Positions 5,638-13,940 are shown, counted from the first letter of the stretch. The stretch: 27,207 nucleotides of DNA from an uncultured Oscillospiraceae bacterium (GCA_900540535.1 UQGM01000033.1:1-27207), one strand, 5' to 3'. Notes: a model not told the origin generated them from the sequence alone. Numbers and translations: made by a program.

Positions 5638-7566
5638 ATGAAAATCGGATTAATGTTCAGCAATATAAGGGGTTCTGTCAGCAAGGCTCTTGAATTTTGC
5701 AATAACATCGGTCTTGACGGAGTTCAGATAGGTATTTCTTACGGAAGATACAATGTTGAAAAGGCAAATGAAAGAAGCTATCAGAAGCTTGAAAAGCTGC
5801 TTATTAAAAATGATCTTGAAATCAGTGCATACTGCGGAGAACTGGGCGGCCACGGTTTTATGATAGCAAAGGATAACCTGGGTCAGGTTGCAAAGTGCAA
5901 AAAGATGATCGACTTTGCAGTGGATAAGGGCGTTAAAATCATCTCAACTCATATCGGTGTAATCCCCGAGGATAAAAACTGCGAAGTCTATAAGGCTATG
6001 CAGTCTGCAATGCGTGAGGTCGGTATCTATGCCAAAGAGAGGGGCAGAGTTTTAGCCATTGAAACAGGTCCTGAAAAGGCGGCAACACTTAAAGATTTTA
6101 TAGAAAGTCTCGACGGCGGTATCGGCGTAAACCTTGACCCTGCGAACTTTACAATGTGTGCAAGACAGGATCCTGTTGAAGCAGTGTATATGCTGGGTGA
6201 CTATATTGTCCACACTCATGCAAAGGATGGAAGAAACCTTGAGCCGGTAGATACAAGATTCGTCTACGGCTTTGTAAATGAAGAGGATAAAAAAGGACTT
6301 ACAGCTCCTAAGGGAAGAGTATATGAGGAAACACCTCTAGGTAAAGGTGATGTTGACTGGGATAAATATCTCAAAGCTCTCCGTGACATCGGCTTTGACG
6401 GATACCTTACCATTGAGCGTGAATACGGCAGCCGTGGCACAAAGGATGATATAAAGGCAGGAGCGCAGTTCCTCAGAGAAAAAATATATAAAAAGGATAA
6501 GGTAAACCTTGCGGTAGTGGGATGCGGAAGTATTGCTAATGCAGCACATTTCCCGAACATTGTCCGCAATAAGAACATAAACGTAAAATACACCTGCGAC
6601 CTTATAGAGGAGAGAGCTAAAAAGGCAAAGTCAAAGCTTAAGGCTGAAAAAGCGGTGCTCGATTATAAGGAGATTTTAAAGGATAAGGATGTTGACGCTG
6701 TACTTGTTTGCACACATACCGATTATCATACAATCGTAGCCGTTGACGCAATGAAAGCAGGCAAGGATGTCCTTTCCGAAAAGCCCGTTGCAATGAATTA
6801 TGAAGACGCTCAGAAGATGCTGGAAGTTTCAAAGGAAACAGGCAGGCTTTTGAATATTGCTGTCTGCATGAGATACAACACAGCCGTAAACCGCATCAAG
6901 TCATATATTGAGGGCGGAAAGCTCGGCAACATCTATCATGTCGTTTGCAGCTTCAGAGGTTTCCGTATGATTCCCGGTATCGGCGGCGATTTTACCACAA
7001 AGGCAAAATCAGGCGGCGGAGTGCTTCTTGACTGGGGTGTACACTATCTTGATTTGATTCTCTATATACTCGGCAATCCCGCAATCAAAACCGTAACAGG
7101 CGACTGCTACGCAATGCTTGGCAGAGATATTTCAAAGTACAATACAGGCGGATTCAGATGGGGCGATGCTCCCAAAAATGACGGCATCAATGACGTTGAA
7201 GAGTATGTAACAGGCCACATCAGAACTGACAGAGATGTCACTGTCAGCTTTAACGGAGCCTGGGCACAGAACATAAACGAGGACAAAATGTACATAGATT
7301 TTCTTGGTGACAAGGGCGGTATAAGATACTATTACTGCAAGGATTTCATCTATTTCGGTGACGACGGCAAGAAGCTTTCAAAAGAAAAGCCGAAGTTCGA
7401 TCAGTGCGATATATACAGAGGAGAGCTTCTCGATTTTGTAAGCGCAGTAAGAAGCGGTACAAATGCAGCAAGCCGTAACAAGATAGAAAATCTCATGCCC
7501 ACTGCATTGCTTCTTGATAGCATCTATAAATCGGACGCAGAGAAAAGAGAGATAAGCTTTGAGTAA
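5638..7566 (+). CDS. Fusion of TIM-barrel sugar isomerase/epimerase and Gfo/Idh/MocA dehydrogenase
   Basis: Two enzymes are joined in one 642-residue chain. Residues 1 to ~283 form a xylose-isomerase-like TIM barrel of the IolE/sugar phosphate isomerase type. Probable metal ligands are E142 (AIETGP), D167 (NLDPANF), H194 (VHTHAKDG) and E260 (TIERE). Residues ~288-642 form a Gfo/Idh/MocA oxidoreductase with the NAD(P) loop VVGCGSIANAAH (293-304), the EKPVAMNY motif (381-388) and a later GVHYLDLI helix with the usual catalytic His. The pair suggests consecutive isomerisation/dehydration and redox steps on one sugar or polyol; the substrate cannot be named. An AGGAGG site precedes the ATG. The frame is continuous with no sign of a lost stop, and the next gene overlaps its end and resembles its second half, so the two are probably translated together. 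Confidence 0.85.
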   Translation: MKIGLMFSNIRGSVSKALEFCNNIGLDGVQIGISYGRYNVEKANERSYQKLEKLLIKNDLEISAYCGELGGHGFMIAKDNLGQVAKCKKMIDFAVDKGVKIISTHIGVIPEDKNCEVYKAMQSAMREVGIYAKERGRVLAIETGPEKAATLKDFIESLDGGIGVNLDPANFTMCARQDPVEAVYMLGDYIVHTHAKDGRNLEPVDTRFVYGFVNEEDKKGLTAPKGRVYEETPLGKGDVDWDKYLKALRDIGFDGYLTIEREYGSRGTKDDIKAGAQFLREKIYKKDKVNLAVVGCGSIANAAHFPNIVRNKNINVKYTCDLIEERAKKAKSKLKAEKAVLDYKEILKDKDVDAVLVCTHTDYHTIVAVDAMKAGKDVLSEKPVAMNYEDAQKMLEVSKETGRLLNIAVCMRYNTAVNRIKSYIEGGKLGNIYHVVCSFRGFRMIPGIGGDFTTKAKSGGGVLLDWGVHYLDLILYILGNPAIKTVTGDCYAMLGRDISKYNTGGFRWGDAPKNDGINDVEEYVTGHIRTDRDVTVSFNGAWAQNINEDKMYIDFLGDKGGIRYYYCKDFIYFGDDGKKLSKEKPKFDQCDIYRGELLDFVSAVRSGTNAASRNKIENLMPTALLLDSIYKSDAEKREISFE

Positions 7567-8599
7567 GGAAAAGGCAGTTATCGGAGTTATAGGGTGCGGG
7601 AAAAAGGCTTGCTCGGCTCATATTCCCGCTCTCGAAAAGCTCGAAAATGTAAATCTCAAATATCTTTCGGATATAAACGCTCAAAGGCTCCGTGAGCTTA
7701 AAGAAGAATATCCCCAGTGCGAAACCTTTGCCGATTACCGTGATATGCTTTCATGCGCAGATCTTGACGGTGTGGTAATCTGTACACATACAAATCTCCA
7801 CTGCAAAATTGCAAAGGAATTTCTCCTAAGAGGCGTTGACGTCTTTACGGAAAAGCCTGTTGCAATGAATTATGAAGAAGCTTTAGAGACTGCGAGAATT
7901 GCCCGGGAAAACGGCAGAGTCTTTGATGCCGGAGTTTGCCTGAGATTTGCAAGTTCCCTCGAAGAAGTCCGCAATATTGTGCAGTCGGGAGAAATAGGAA
8001 ATGTTTATCACGTTTCCTGCCGTTTCAGGTTTTCAAAAAGTATTCCGGGAGCGGGCAGCGATTATACTAAGAAATCAAAATCAGGCGGCGGAGTGCTCAT
8101 AGATTTAGGTGTGCACAATTTTGATGCCATAGATTATTGTCTTGGCGGAGTTAAGTGGAAATCCGCTTTCGGTAAATGTATTTCATCGCCGCTCATGGCT
8201 TCAGGTGAAAACAGTAAAGCCGGATATATAATGGAGAGCAAAATAAAGTCAGATGTAGAGGATTACGCCTTTGGTATAGCTCAGAGCGACAGCGGAATAT
8301 CTCTTTCCTTTGAAGGCTCATGGGCACAGAATATAGGCGATGAAGAAAAACACATTGACTTTTTAGGTGATAAAGGAGCGGTACGCTTTAATTATTACCG
8401 TGGATATACCCTTTGGGGAAAGGGTGGAGAAAAGCTCAAAGAGTGCGAAAACTGCTATGACGGCAAAATGTACGAAAATGAGCTCCAAAGCTTTGCCGAT
8501 GATATCCTTAAAAGATGTTTTGACAGCAGAAATGCAGTGGAAAATGTTTTAAGCAGTGCACAGCTTATTGATATGATTTATGCTTCATCCAACAAATAA
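7559..8599 (+). CDS. Second Gfo/Idh/MocA-family dehydrogenase
   Basis: This 346-residue oxidoreductase starts at a TTG that overlaps the last eight bases of the upstream gene, so it is translationally coupled. It has the NAD(P)-binding GVIGCGKKACSAHIP (9-23), TEKPVAMNYEEA, a KSKSGGGVLIDLGVHNFDAIDY block with the catalytic His, and SFEGSWAQNIG. These same blocks occur in the C-terminal half of the upstream fusion (EKPVAMNYED, KSGGGVLLDWGVHYLD, SFNGAWAQNIN), so the two are paralogues, probably from a duplication. The products may act on the same compound in successive steps or as a heteromer. No substrate is inferred. Confidence 0.85.
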   Translation: MSKEKAVIGVIGCGKKACSAHIPALEKLENVNLKYLSDINAQRLRELKEEYPQCETFADYRDMLSCADLDGVVICTHTNLHCKIAKEFLLRGVDVFTEKPVAMNYEEALETARIARENGRVFDAGVCLRFASSLEEVRNIVQSGEIGNVYHVSCRFRFSKSIPGAGSDYTKKSKSGGGVLIDLGVHNFDAIDYCLGGVKWKSAFGKCISSPLMASGENSKAGYIMESKIKSDVEDYAFGIAQSDSGISLSFEGSWAQNIGDEEKHIDFLGDKGAVRFNYYRGYTLWGKGGEKLKECENCYDGKMYENELQSFADDILKRCFDSRNAVENVLSSAQLIDMIYASSNK

Positions 8600-8626
8600 A
8601 AACTACCTGTACAGTTTTGTTAAACC

Positions 8627-8668
8627 AAAACACCTCCTTTTTCGTATAATGAAAAGGGAGGTGTTTTT
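8627..8668 (+). terminator. Terminator whose 3' arm is also the next gene's ribosome site
   Basis: AAAACACCTCC (8627-8637) pairs with GGAGGTGTTTT (8657-8667), followed by T. The GGGAGGTG of the right arm lies 7-10 bases before the ATG at 8671. The loop contains a perfect TATAAT (8645-8650), but no -35 box is at the right distance. Confidence 0.75.
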
Positions 8669-8670
8669 AG

Positions 8671-8850
8671 ATGAATTCCTGTGAAATAACTGCCGGAGTA
8701 ACAGCACTTGCAAACTGTATTGCAAAAAATTTAGGTGACTCAGAACTTGCTCTTGTAGCGGCGGTGTTTGTGCAGCTTGGGGATAACCTTGCCCTTATTG
8801 CCGCACACCGTCAACTATGCAGTGATAAAAATGAACGCATGATGAAATGA
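8671..8850 (+). CDS. Small conserved-looking protein, DUF6774-like
   Basis: A 59-residue protein, too short for many gene callers, with a strong GGGAGGTG site upstream. The sequence has the pattern NSCEITAGVTALANCIA, LGDSELALVAAVFVQLGD and LALIAAHRQLC: helices with three cysteines at regular places. It resembles small cytosolic Clostridia proteins of unknown function that I recall as DUF6774; the name is from memory and should be treated as tentative. Codon use and the ribosome site support a real gene. Its ribosome site is held in the terminator hairpin of the upstream operon. Confidence 0.65.
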   Translation: MNSCEITAGVTALANCIAKNLGDSELALVAAVFVQLGDNLALIAAHRQLCSDKNERMMK

Positions 8851-8857
8851 AATCACC

Positions 8858-8886
8858 TTGAAAGAAAAAGATTAAAGTAGTATAAT
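8858..8886 (+). promoter_or_regulatory. Promoter of tRNA-Val
   Basis: TTGAAA (8858-8863) and a perfect TATAAT (8881-8886) are 17 bases apart, 20 bases before the mature tRNA end. Confidence 0.8.
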
Positions 8887-8906
8887 AACATCCGTTCAAT
8901 AAAAAC

Positions 8907-8983
8907 GGAGACATAGCTCAGCTGGTTAGAGCGCTGCATTCACATTGCAGAGGCCGTGGGTTCGAGTCCCTCTGTCTCTACCA
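8907..8983 (+). tRNA. tRNA-Val (anticodon CAC)
   Basis: A full cloverleaf with encoded CCA is present. The acceptor stem is GGAGACA with TGTCTCT (one G-U at the end), the D arm contains AGCTCAGCTGGTTAGAGC, the anticodon stem CTGCA/TGCAG encloses loop TTCACAT with CAC at 8941-8943, and the T arm contains GGTTCGAGTCC. It would read the valine codon GUG. Confidence 0.93.
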
Positions 8984-8986
8984 CCA

Positions 8987-9031
8987 GGCTGAGCCCGTAA
9001 GCAATTCACGTTCCGGGCTTGGCTTTTTTAT
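8987..9031 (+). terminator. Terminator after tRNA-Val
   Basis: GGCTGAGCCCG (8987-8997) pairs with CGGGCTTGGCT (9014-9024) over 11 pairs, three of them G-U, followed by a long T run. The region from here to 9227 shows no gene; a weak AAAGCC/GGGCTTT hairpin lies at about 9091-9122. Confidence 0.8.
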
Positions 9032-9227
9032 TTTTCCTTTTTGCTCGTGTTTATAGCGGGTATCTATTTTGTAAACACTTCTCATCGTACAAAGCCTGAA
9101 GCCATTTGTGCTCTGGGCTTTTGTTTTAATTTGAATTTTGCCTGTAATATGTTGTTCCTGCAAGTTAAGTCTATATGAATTGGTCTTTTTGCTGTTTACA
9201 GACCTTTTAATTTATCGTTTTGTACAA

Positions 9228-9256
9228 TTGAAAGTTTTAAATGGGTGTGTTATTAT
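9228..9256 (+). promoter_or_regulatory. Promoter of the small membrane protein gene
   Basis: TTGAAA (9228-9233) and TATTAT (9251-9256) have a 17-base spacer. Transcription would begin near 9263, which excludes the TTG at 9268 as a plausible start codon for the gene. Confidence 0.65.
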
Positions 9257-9288
9257 AAATTCAAATTTTGTGCCGAAGGATGAGTAAT

Positions 9289-9624
9289 TTGAATACATCG
9301 GTATATATTGCGCTGTTTATATTACTTTTTATAGTTATATATTCCAGTAAGCGCAATGAGAAAATTATTTTAAAACAGATTAAGAAAATGAAAAATAAAG
9401 AGGAGCGTGCAGAAATGACAGAACTTGCAAAGAGATTTATTGGTAAAGAATGTGTTATTTCAACATTTAATTCACAGGTTGTGGGAGTTATAAAAGAGGT
9501 AACCGACGGCGCAGTGCTTATTGAAAATAATGAAAATCCCGAAATTATAAATATAGATTACATTGTAAAAATAAAGGAATATCCCAGAAATAAAAACGGA
9601 AAGAAAAAGATCATTGTAGGCTGA
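9289..9624 (+). CDS. Small single-span membrane protein with Sm-like C-terminal part
   Basis: A hypothetical protein of 111 residues from TTG 9289, chosen because GAAGGA (9275-9280) is then eight bases away. ATG 9280 overlaps that site and is less likely. One membrane helix (YIALFILLFIVIYSS) is followed by a lysine-rich helix and then a compact beta-rich section, IGKECVISTFNSQVVGVIKEV..GAVLIENN. That section resembles small Clostridia proteins of unknown function (possibly DUF6897) and has the look of a short barrel. The C-terminus is strongly basic. It sits alone between its own promoter and terminator. No function can be assigned. Confidence 0.65.
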   Translation: MNTSVYIALFILLFIVIYSSKRNEKIILKQIKKMKNKEERAEMTELAKRFIGKECVISTFNSQVVGVIKEVTDGAVLIENNENPEIINIDYIVKIKEYPRNKNGKKKIIVG

Positions 9625-9654
9625 AAACTGAACATAGGAATACTATAAAAACTT

Positions 9655-9690
9655 ACCCCGTCTTTCGTTATAAAAGACGGGGTCTTAATT
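9655..9690. terminator. Terminator shared by convergent genes
   Basis: ACCCCGTCTTT (9655-9665) pairs perfectly with AAAGACGGGGT (9673-9683). It lies between the small membrane protein gene and the convergent AI-2E transporter gene. Confidence 0.85.
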
Positions 9691-9710
9691 TACTGATCTT
9701 AATTGTTTTG

Positions 9711-10919
9711 TTAACTTTCCTCTTGTGCTGTTTCTGTGCTTTCAGTTACAGGAGCTGTTTCCTCTTCAACATCGCAGGGCCGCTTCCAAAGGTGGATTGT
9801 TCCATTGTCGTTGAGAACTTTGAGCATTGTAATCAAAAGAGGCAGCAGGAAAAGTCCGATAAATCCGAAAAGCTTAAGTCCGAAGAACATAGCTATAATA
9901 GTAATAAACGGAGGAAGACCCAGCTGCATTGCTACAAGCTTTGGTTCGATAATCTGTCTGATAACGGTTATAACACCGTAGATTACGAGAAGACCTATTC
10001 CCATTCCGACATCGCCCATGATAAAAGAATAAACTGCCCAAGGAAGAACTATGGTTCCTGTGCCAAGAACGGGGACTATATCTACTACACAGGTAACAAA
10101 GGATATAACAAAAATGTATGAGCTTTCATAAACGCCTATAAGTTTTAAGATATTAAGTCCTATAAACATTTCAGAGAATGTTATGAGCATAATAAGAAGA
10201 TAGGCTTTAACAATTTTCTTTAAGGAAGAAAATACAGTGTTTTTGGCTTCACGTATAACATGTTTCTTTTCAGGGGGAAGCTGACGCTTGATGAAGCCTG
10301 CAATTCTTGGGAAATCCGCTGTCATGAAGCAGCAAGCTATTATGGCAATTAAGACTGAAACCAAAGCGGAGGGTATCTGCTTTGCAGTGTTCCAAACGCC
10401 CATAAGGGGAGCTTTAAGCATTGAAAAATCAATAGATGGTAAATCCGGAGTAGCAAGATTTGGTCCGGTAGTGCCTGAAAGTGTAGCTGAAATGGATGCA
10501 AAAGTATCCATAATTTTCTTTTCTATTCCGTCAGGAAGGAATGCAACAGCATCTGCAAGACTTATTTCAAACTGTTCAAGGAACTGAGGGAGATTATCGA
10601 GAATATTTTTGATATAATCGAAAAATCCCATAAATTCAGAAATGATTTTCGCTATAATAAGGGAAATAGGACCAAGAAAAGCGATCAGTAATAATATGAC
10701 CATTATTACACTTGCGAAGCCTCTTTTAATAGGGGTTTTTCTTGTAATGAACCCGACAGGACGCTGTAAGAACATCGCTATAGCAAAAGCGGCCAAAAAT
10801 GGGAAAGTGATCCAGAATGCATAATGCATGAAGAGGTAAAAAAGCATTATTATTACGGCAAAATAGAAAAAATTAATTAGAAAAGCACGCCGTTTCAAAA
10901 TGGTCGCCGGTTTTGACAA
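9711..10919 (-). CDS. AI-2E family transporter (putative permease)
   Basis: This 402-residue polytopic membrane protein has the layout of the AI-2E/PerM family. There are paired N-terminal spans, a long amphipathic and soluble section (about 100-175), then four or five spans with the family-type VVDIVPVLGTGTIVLPWAVY, RQIIEPKLVAMQLGLPP and GLKLFGFIGLFLLPL blocks. Members export or import small molecules; AI-2 transport is shown only for some, and others act as Na+/H+ exchangers, so the substrate is open. The start is TTG at 10919 with AAGGAG about ten bases upstream on the minus strand. The tail is acidic and presumably cytosolic. It is transcribed alone, divergently from hom. Confidence 0.88.
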   Translation of the reverse strand: MSKPATILKRRAFLINFFYFAVIIMLFYLFMHYAFWITFPFLAAFAIAMFLQRPVGFITRKTPIKRGFASVIMVILLLIAFLGPISLIIAKIISEFMGFFDYIKNILDNLPQFLEQFEISLADAVAFLPDGIEKKIMDTFASISATLSGTTGPNLATPDLPSIDFSMLKAPLMGVWNTAKQIPSALVSVLIAIIACCFMTADFPRIAGFIKRQLPPEKKHVIREAKNTVFSSLKKIVKAYLLIMLITFSEMFIGLNILKLIGVYESSYIFVISFVTCVVDIVPVLGTGTIVLPWAVYSFIMGDVGMGIGLLVIYGVITVIRQIIEPKLVAMQLGLPPFITIIAMFFGLKLFGFIGLFLLPLLITMLKVLNDNGTIHLWKRPCDVEEETAPVTESTETAQEES

Positions 10920-10967
10920 AATATTTCACACTCCTTTTTGTTGTTGGCAAAGCGGGGATATAAGTAT

Positions 10968-10976
10968 TTTATACCA
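10968..10976 (-). promoter_or_regulatory. Extended -10 promoter element of the AI-2E gene
   Basis: On the minus strand TGGTATAAA fits an extended -10 (TGnTATAAT-like) about 50 bases before the TTG start; a weak TTGTAT lies some 15 bases further upstream. Confidence 0.4.
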
Positions 10977-11095
10977 TAATTTGTTATAATACAACCGAGA
11001 AATCAACATTTTAACAAAAATGAAAATCGGGCTTTATTCTGCTAAAGGTTTATGGTAAAATAAGCTGAATACATTTTAGCGATTTACAGGACTGC

Positions 11096-11101
11096 TATAA
11101 T
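11096..11101 (+). promoter_or_regulatory. Possible -10 box of hom-lysC
   Basis: TATAAT is 40 bases before the hom ATG with only a weak -35 (TTTTAG near 11074). The resulting leader of about 30 bases is too short for a lysine, threonine T-box or SAM riboswitch, and none is visible upstream. Confidence 0.4.
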
Positions 11102-11140
11102 TTTCAGAAAAACGCCTGTGGCAGATTGGAAGATGATAAG

Positions 11141-12391
11141 ATGAAAGTTGCAGTAATGGGATACGGAGTAGTCGGTTCCGGAGTTGTTGAGGTCTTACAG
11201 ACTAACAATAAGGAAATCGTAAAGAGAAGCGGACAGGAATCTGTGGATATCAAATATATTCTTGACCTGCGTGACTTCCCCGGCGATCCAAATGAAGATA
11301 AATTTATCAAGGATTTCTCTTTGATAGAAAAGGATGAGGAAATTTCCGTTGTTGTTGAAACAATGGGAGGACTTAAGCCTGCTTTTGATTTTGTAATGGC
11401 TTGCCTCAAATCAGGAAAAAGCGTAGTTACATCAAATAAGGAGCTTGTTGCCGCAAAGGGATATGAGCTTCTTGAAGCAGCTAAAGAGAATAATGTAAAT
11501 TTCCTGTTTGAAGCAAGTGTAGGCGGTGGTATTCCGGTTATCAGACCTATGAGCCAGTGCCTTGCAGCTAATAAAATAGAAGCTGTCGCAGGTATTCTTA
11601 ACGGAACTACTAATTTTATTCTTACAAAGATGATAGATGACAACATGGATTTTGCTCAGGCACTTAAACTTGCCCAGGAAAACGGATATGCTGAGAGAAA
11701 TCCCGCAGCGGATGTTGAGGGAATGGATGCATGCAGAAAGATCTGCATTTTAGCTTCTCTTGCATATGAGCACCATGTTTATCCCGACGGAATCTACACT
11801 GAGGGAATTACAAATGTAACCCTTGAAGATGTAGCTTATGCCAAAAACTGGGGCGGAGTTATAAAGCTTATAGGAGCTACCGAGCCTGTCGGCGACGGTG
11901 AGCAGATATCTGTTTATGTAAGACCTTGCTTTGTATCCTCACACAGCCAGCTTGCAAATGTAAATGATGTTTTCAATGCTGTACTTGTCAGAGGCGACGC
12001 TCTTGGCGATTCCGTATTTTACGGTAAGGGAGCAGGTAAGCTTCCCACAGCCAGCGCAGTAGTTGCAGACGTAATCGACTGTGCAAGACATATTGAAAAG
12101 AGAAAGCTTTTCGGCTGGGGACCTGCCAAGGAGAACTTTGTTGCAGATACAATGGAACTTCCGATTTCAGCCTATGTACGCTTTACTTCTTCTAATGCAC
12201 AGGGAGCAAAGGATGCCATTACTGCAAAGTTCGGCGGAGTTCAGGAGCTTACAAGAGAAAATCAGCCTGAAAACGAAAAAGCATTTGTCGTTTGTGCAGG
12301 CAGCGAAAAGTCTCTGAGAGAAGAGCTTGAGCGCCTGAGCGGTGAAGGAGATTTCAAACTCCTTTCACTTATGAAAATAGCGGATTTTTAA
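11141..12391 (+). CDS. hom: Homoserine dehydrogenase
   Basis: It reduces aspartate semialdehyde to homoserine with NAD(P)H, the branch step to threonine and methionine. The protein has 416 residues from ATG 11141, preceded by GGAAG at 8 bases; an in-frame TTG at 11126 lacks a ribosome site. Visible are the nucleotide loop GYGVVGSGVVE (8-18), SNKELVA (98-104), the dimer/active-site block GILNGTTNFILTKM (151-164), and ADVEGMDACRK (190-200) with the probable catalytic D196 and K200. The last ~80 residues, from ISAYVRFTS, form an ACT regulatory domain, so feedback control by threonine is likely. lysC follows 52 bases later without a terminator, so the two probably form an operon. Confidence 0.95.
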   Translation: MKVAVMGYGVVGSGVVEVLQTNNKEIVKRSGQESVDIKYILDLRDFPGDPNEDKFIKDFSLIEKDEEISVVVETMGGLKPAFDFVMACLKSGKSVVTSNKELVAAKGYELLEAAKENNVNFLFEASVGGGIPVIRPMSQCLAANKIEAVAGILNGTTNFILTKMIDDNMDFAQALKLAQENGYAERNPAADVEGMDACRKICILASLAYEHHVYPDGIYTEGITNVTLEDVAYAKNWGGVIKLIGATEPVGDGEQISVYVRPCFVSSHSQLANVNDVFNAVLVRGDALGDSVFYGKGAGKLPTASAVVADVIDCARHIEKRKLFGWGPAKENFVADTMELPISAYVRFTSSNAQGAKDAITAKFGGVQELTRENQPENEKAFVVCAGSEKSLREELERLSGEGDFKLLSLMKIADF

Positions 12392-12443
12392 TTTTAATCA
12401 TACCATGATAGTAAACACCTATAAATAAATCAGGAGGACAATT

Positions 12444-13652
12444 ATGGGACTTATAGTACAGAAATTCGGCGGAAGCTCTGTTGCCAACGCTGAGAGAGTT
12501 ATGAACGTTGCCCGCATTGTAACCGAAACTTATCACAGCGGAAACGATGTTGTTGTAGTTGTTTCTGCACAGGGCGATACAACAGATGATTTGATTGCCA
12601 AGGCTGCTGAGATTAATCCCAAGGCTTCAAAGCGTGAGATGGATATGCTCCTTACAGCAGGTGAGCAGATGTCAATTTCACTTCTTGCTATGGCTATTGA
12701 ATCACTTGGCTATCCTGTTATCTCCCTTCTCGGCTGGCAGGCAGGCTTTAACACAAATTCCGCTTACGGTATGGCAAGAATCAAGTCCATTAAGACAGAC
12801 AGACTCCGTGCGGAACTTGATAAGCGCAACATTGTTGTTGTAGCAGGTTTCCAGGGACTTAACAAGTATGATGACCTTACAACTCTCGGAAGAGGCGGCT
12901 CCGATACCAGCGCAGTTGCAATTGCAAGTGCACTTCATGCAGACCGCTGCCAGATCTTCACAGATGTTGAGGGCGTTTATACTGCTGACCCGAGAAAGGT
13001 TCCCGGCGCAAGAAAGCTTAAGGAAATCACATATGATGAGATGCTTGAGCTTGCAACACTTGGCGCACAGGTTCTCAATAACCGTTCTGTTGAAATGGCA
13101 AAGAAATATAATGTTGAAATCGAGGTGCTTTCAAGCCTTAAGAGAGTACCCGGCACAATAGTCAAGGAGGTAGCAAACGTGGAAAAAATGCTTGTAAGAG
13201 GTGTCACAAAAGACACAGACGTAGCCCGTATTTCAGTTGTAGGAGTTCCCGATGTTCCCGGTATTGCATTTAAGCTTTTTGCAAAGCTTGCAGCTAAGGG
13301 AGTAAACGTTGATATAATTCTTCAGTCCGTAGGCCGTGACGGCACAAAGGATATCACCTTCACAGTAAGCGAGGGCAACGGACCTCTTGCTGTTGAGCTT
13401 GTAAAAGAGGTTGTTGATCTTCCCGATGAGAAGATTGTATGCGATACAAACGTTGCAAAGATTTCAGTAGTCGGTGCAGGTATGGAAACTCATCCCGGTA
13501 CTGCTTCCAAGATGTTCGAGGCTCTTTATGAGATCAATGTAAACATCCAGATGATCGCAACAAGCGAAATCAAGATCTCTGTTCTTATTGATGAGAAGGA
13601 TGCTGACAGAGCTGTTACAGCAGTTCACAATAAGTTCCTTCCTGAAGAATAA
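12444..13652 (+). CDS. lysC: Aspartokinase
   Basis: The enzyme phosphorylates aspartate, the first step toward lysine, threonine and methionine. The 402-residue length is that of monofunctional aspartokinases. KFGGSSV (7-13) opens the kinase domain, followed by the GRGGSDTSAVA substrate/ATP block and the FTDVEGVYTADPR stretch. After about residue 255 come two ACT domains (ARISVVGVPDVPGIA and KISVVGAGMETHPG), which bind feedback amino acids. An AGGAGG site lies seven bases before the ATG. Pairing with hom suggests supply of the threonine/methionine branch, though which end product inhibits the enzyme is not visible. An internal ribosome site and start at about 13,160-13,190 (AAGGAGG then GTGGAAAAAATG) could make a separate regulatory beta chain as in Bacillus and Corynebacterium. 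Confidence 0.95.
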   Translation: MGLIVQKFGGSSVANAERVMNVARIVTETYHSGNDVVVVVSAQGDTTDDLIAKAAEINPKASKREMDMLLTAGEQMSISLLAMAIESLGYPVISLLGWQAGFNTNSAYGMARIKSIKTDRLRAELDKRNIVVVAGFQGLNKYDDLTTLGRGGSDTSAVAIASALHADRCQIFTDVEGVYTADPRKVPGARKLKEITYDEMLELATLGAQVLNNRSVEMAKKYNVEIEVLSSLKRVPGTIVKEVANVEKMLVRGVTKDTDVARISVVGVPDVPGIAFKLFAKLAAKGVNVDIILQSVGRDGTKDITFTVSEGNGPLAVELVKEVVDLPDEKIVCDTNVAKISVVGAGMETHPGTASKMFEALYEINVNIQMIATSEIKISVLIDEKDADRAVTAVHNKFLPEE

Positions 13653-13666
13653 TTAATCAGATTAAC

Positions 13667-13699
13667 AAAAAGACGATGCTTTTCGCATCGTCTTTTTTT
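13667..13699 (+). terminator. Terminator of hom-lysC
   Basis: AAAAGACGATGC pairs with GCATCGTCTTTT around a five-base loop, followed by more T. Confidence 0.92.
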
Positions 13700-13880
13700 G
13701 TATACAGAGATTATTTTTATAATATGAGATTTTTAGAAGAAATCTATAAAAGTTGCGATATTACAAAAAGTAATAAAGAAAATCGTCAAATTGCAAACGG
13801 AAAAGTGTTAAAAAATATCCCTGGATATTAGTGCGAAATATACGAATTTTATTTTTAGGATAGCTATATTTGTATAATTA

Positions 13881-13909
13881 TTGACCCGTGAATTATTTTG
13901 TAATAGAAT
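13881..13909 (+). promoter_or_regulatory. Promoter of the symporter-lipoprotein operon
   Basis: TTGACC (13881-13886) and TAGAAT (13904-13909) are 17 bases apart; a second TATAAT lies at 13873-13878. The predicted start near 13916 lies downstream of the first in-frame TTG at 13881, supporting the shorter gene start. Confidence 0.65.
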
Positions 13910-13940
13910 TAAACAAAGTGATTTTATGGAGGAGATGGAC

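Noticed and set aside
10920..11140. Lysine, SAM or T-box riboswitch before hom-lysC
   Set aside because: The likely leader is only ~30 bases and no anticodon-like specifier, T-box sequence or aptamer core could be found upstream.
13881..13940. Longer N-terminus for the symporter
   Set aside because: It would begin inside the TTGACC promoter box, ahead of the predicted transcription start, whereas GGAGGAG is ideally spaced for TTG 13941.
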